Of a stretch of 13,488 nt of DNA, positions 13,138 through 13,488 are shown in pieces (position 1 is the stretch's first letter; each line of letters opens with the position of its first letter). The DNA comes from F1-60-MAGs149 sp037133215 (GTDB taxonomy: Bacteria > Actinomycetota > Thermoleophilia > Gaiellales > F1-60-MAGs149), in assembly GCA_037133215.1 (NCBI GenBank), contig JBAXOM010000057.1, forward strand, positions 1 to 13,488. Reading direction: 5' to 3'. Under the pieces are notes generated by a model, which did not search any database, was not told where the DNA came from, and saw only the letters and a program-made list of their open reading frames with translations. Position numbers and translations under genes: made by a program.

Positions 13138-13488
13138 GCGACGCACCCGTCAATGGAACCGGCGAGATGCACGCCGCGTTGAAGACCGCGCTCGCCGAGC
13201 TGCTGCCCGACATGCTGCGTGACCACGCAAGTGCGCCCGTCGCCCAGGTGCCCGCACCACCCGTCGCGCAGACGCTGCGCCCGAGCACGTGGCACCCCTC
13301 GCAGCAGGCTCCCGATCCAGCCGGCGGCACCGCTCCCGCTCCCGCGGTGGCCCCGGCCGCTGCTGGTACCGAGCATGTGCGCATCAAGGACGACCGCGAC
13401 CTCGACGCCTTCGTGCGCTCGCTCGCCCGTCGCCTCGAGCACCCCAGCGAGCGCGCCGCCGTCCTGGCTGGCCGCGTCCGCTTTTCAC
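13134..13488 (+). CDS. Partial gene: unknown BMC-associated protein with N-terminal encapsulation-like helix
   Basis: The first 118 residues are present and the frame is still open at the right edge. I do not recognise the family. Residues about 12-30 (MHAALKTALAELLPDMLRD) form a predicted amphipathic helix with Leu/Met on one face, like BMC encapsulation peptides. A long Pro/Ala/Gln-rich linker follows (about 33-79) with no predicted structure, and a folded segment starts at about 80 (HVRIKDDRDLDAFVRSLARR, then ERAAVLAGRVRFS). Helix, flexible linker and domain is the arrangement of BMC cargo or core-assembly proteins, so I infer that it resides in or organises the compartment. The start is GTG, overlapping the BMC-T stop by four bases, with a good GGAGG seven bases upstream. 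It could instead be a shell-linked scaffolding protein without enzyme activity. Coding is supported by the operon arrangement and the GC-rich third codon positions. Confidence 0.72.
   Translation, partial: MSDAPVNGTGEMHAALKTALAELLPDMLRDHASAPVAQVPAPPVAQTLRPSTWHPSQQAPDPAGGTAPAPAVAPAAAGTEHVRIKDDRDLDAFVRSLARRLEHPSERAAVLAGRVRFS

Noticed and set aside
1..13488. CRISPR arrays, tRNA or rRNA genes, insertion sequences, prophage genes
   Set aside because: No regularly spaced repeats, cloverleaf-like segments, transposase or phage-like proteins were seen on either strand by reading. A tool-based scan was not possible.

Overview
The window is GC-rich and densely packed. Its genes are typical of a free-living heterotrophic actinobacterium, perhaps a deep-branching one. 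Several genes have a TANNNT -10 box only 6-7 bases before the ATG, which implies leaderless mRNAs, a common actinobacterial trait. The right-hand third is a bacterial microcompartment (BMC) locus that resembles the Rhodococcus/Mycobacterium (RMM, aminoacetone/1-amino-2-propanol) type. Taxonomy is inferred from these features only.

Layout, left to right. (1) A thiolase (-) and a Rieske oxygenase alpha subunit (+) diverge from a 69-base gap, each with a -10 box against its start. The Rieske gene is followed with no gap by a potassium-channel-like membrane protein. (2) A UUCG-looped hairpin separates the channel gene from a convergent DEAD-box RNA helicase (-), whose leader carries a hairpin next to the ribosome binding site. 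Upstream of the helicase, on the same strand, is an M24-peptidase-fold protein that closely resembles the DMSP lyase DddP and keeps the metal ligands and the catalytic Asp of that family. (3) The 288-base gap between the dddP-like gene and a divergent Cys/Met-metabolism PLP enzyme holds a symmetric 152-base palindromic element made of three hairpins. The PLP gene is followed by a small protein of unknown function with two CxxC pairs and a Rossmann-like half. (4) A flavin amine oxidase has its own promoter and a strong Shine-Dalgarno. (5) A 99-base control region has a consensus-spaced promoter with an operator-like 26-base palindrome centred on the -35 box. It precedes four genes joined by 4-base start/stop overlaps: class III aminotransferase/phospho-lyase, CoA-acylating aldehyde dehydrogenase with a C-terminal encapsulation helix, tandem-domain BMC shell protein (BMC-T), and an unrecognised protein with an N-terminal encapsulation-like helix that runs off the right edge.

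How the genes may work together. The BMC operon probably generates an aldehyde (propionaldehyde if it follows the RMM model) inside a protein shell and oxidises it to an acyl-CoA. The hexameric and pentameric shell proteins, kinase and reductase expected for a full RMM locus are not in the window and may lie to the right. To the left, the CntA/GbcA-like Rieske enzyme, the DddP-like lyase and the trans-sulfuration-family enzyme suggest catabolism of methylated osmolytes and sulfur compounds. Their products (acrylate, 2-oxobutyrate) would also feed propionyl-CoA, but that link is inference. The most interesting points are the DddP-like protein in this setting, the amine oxidase beside the BMC operon, the second EP-like protein, and the three-hairpin palindromic element.
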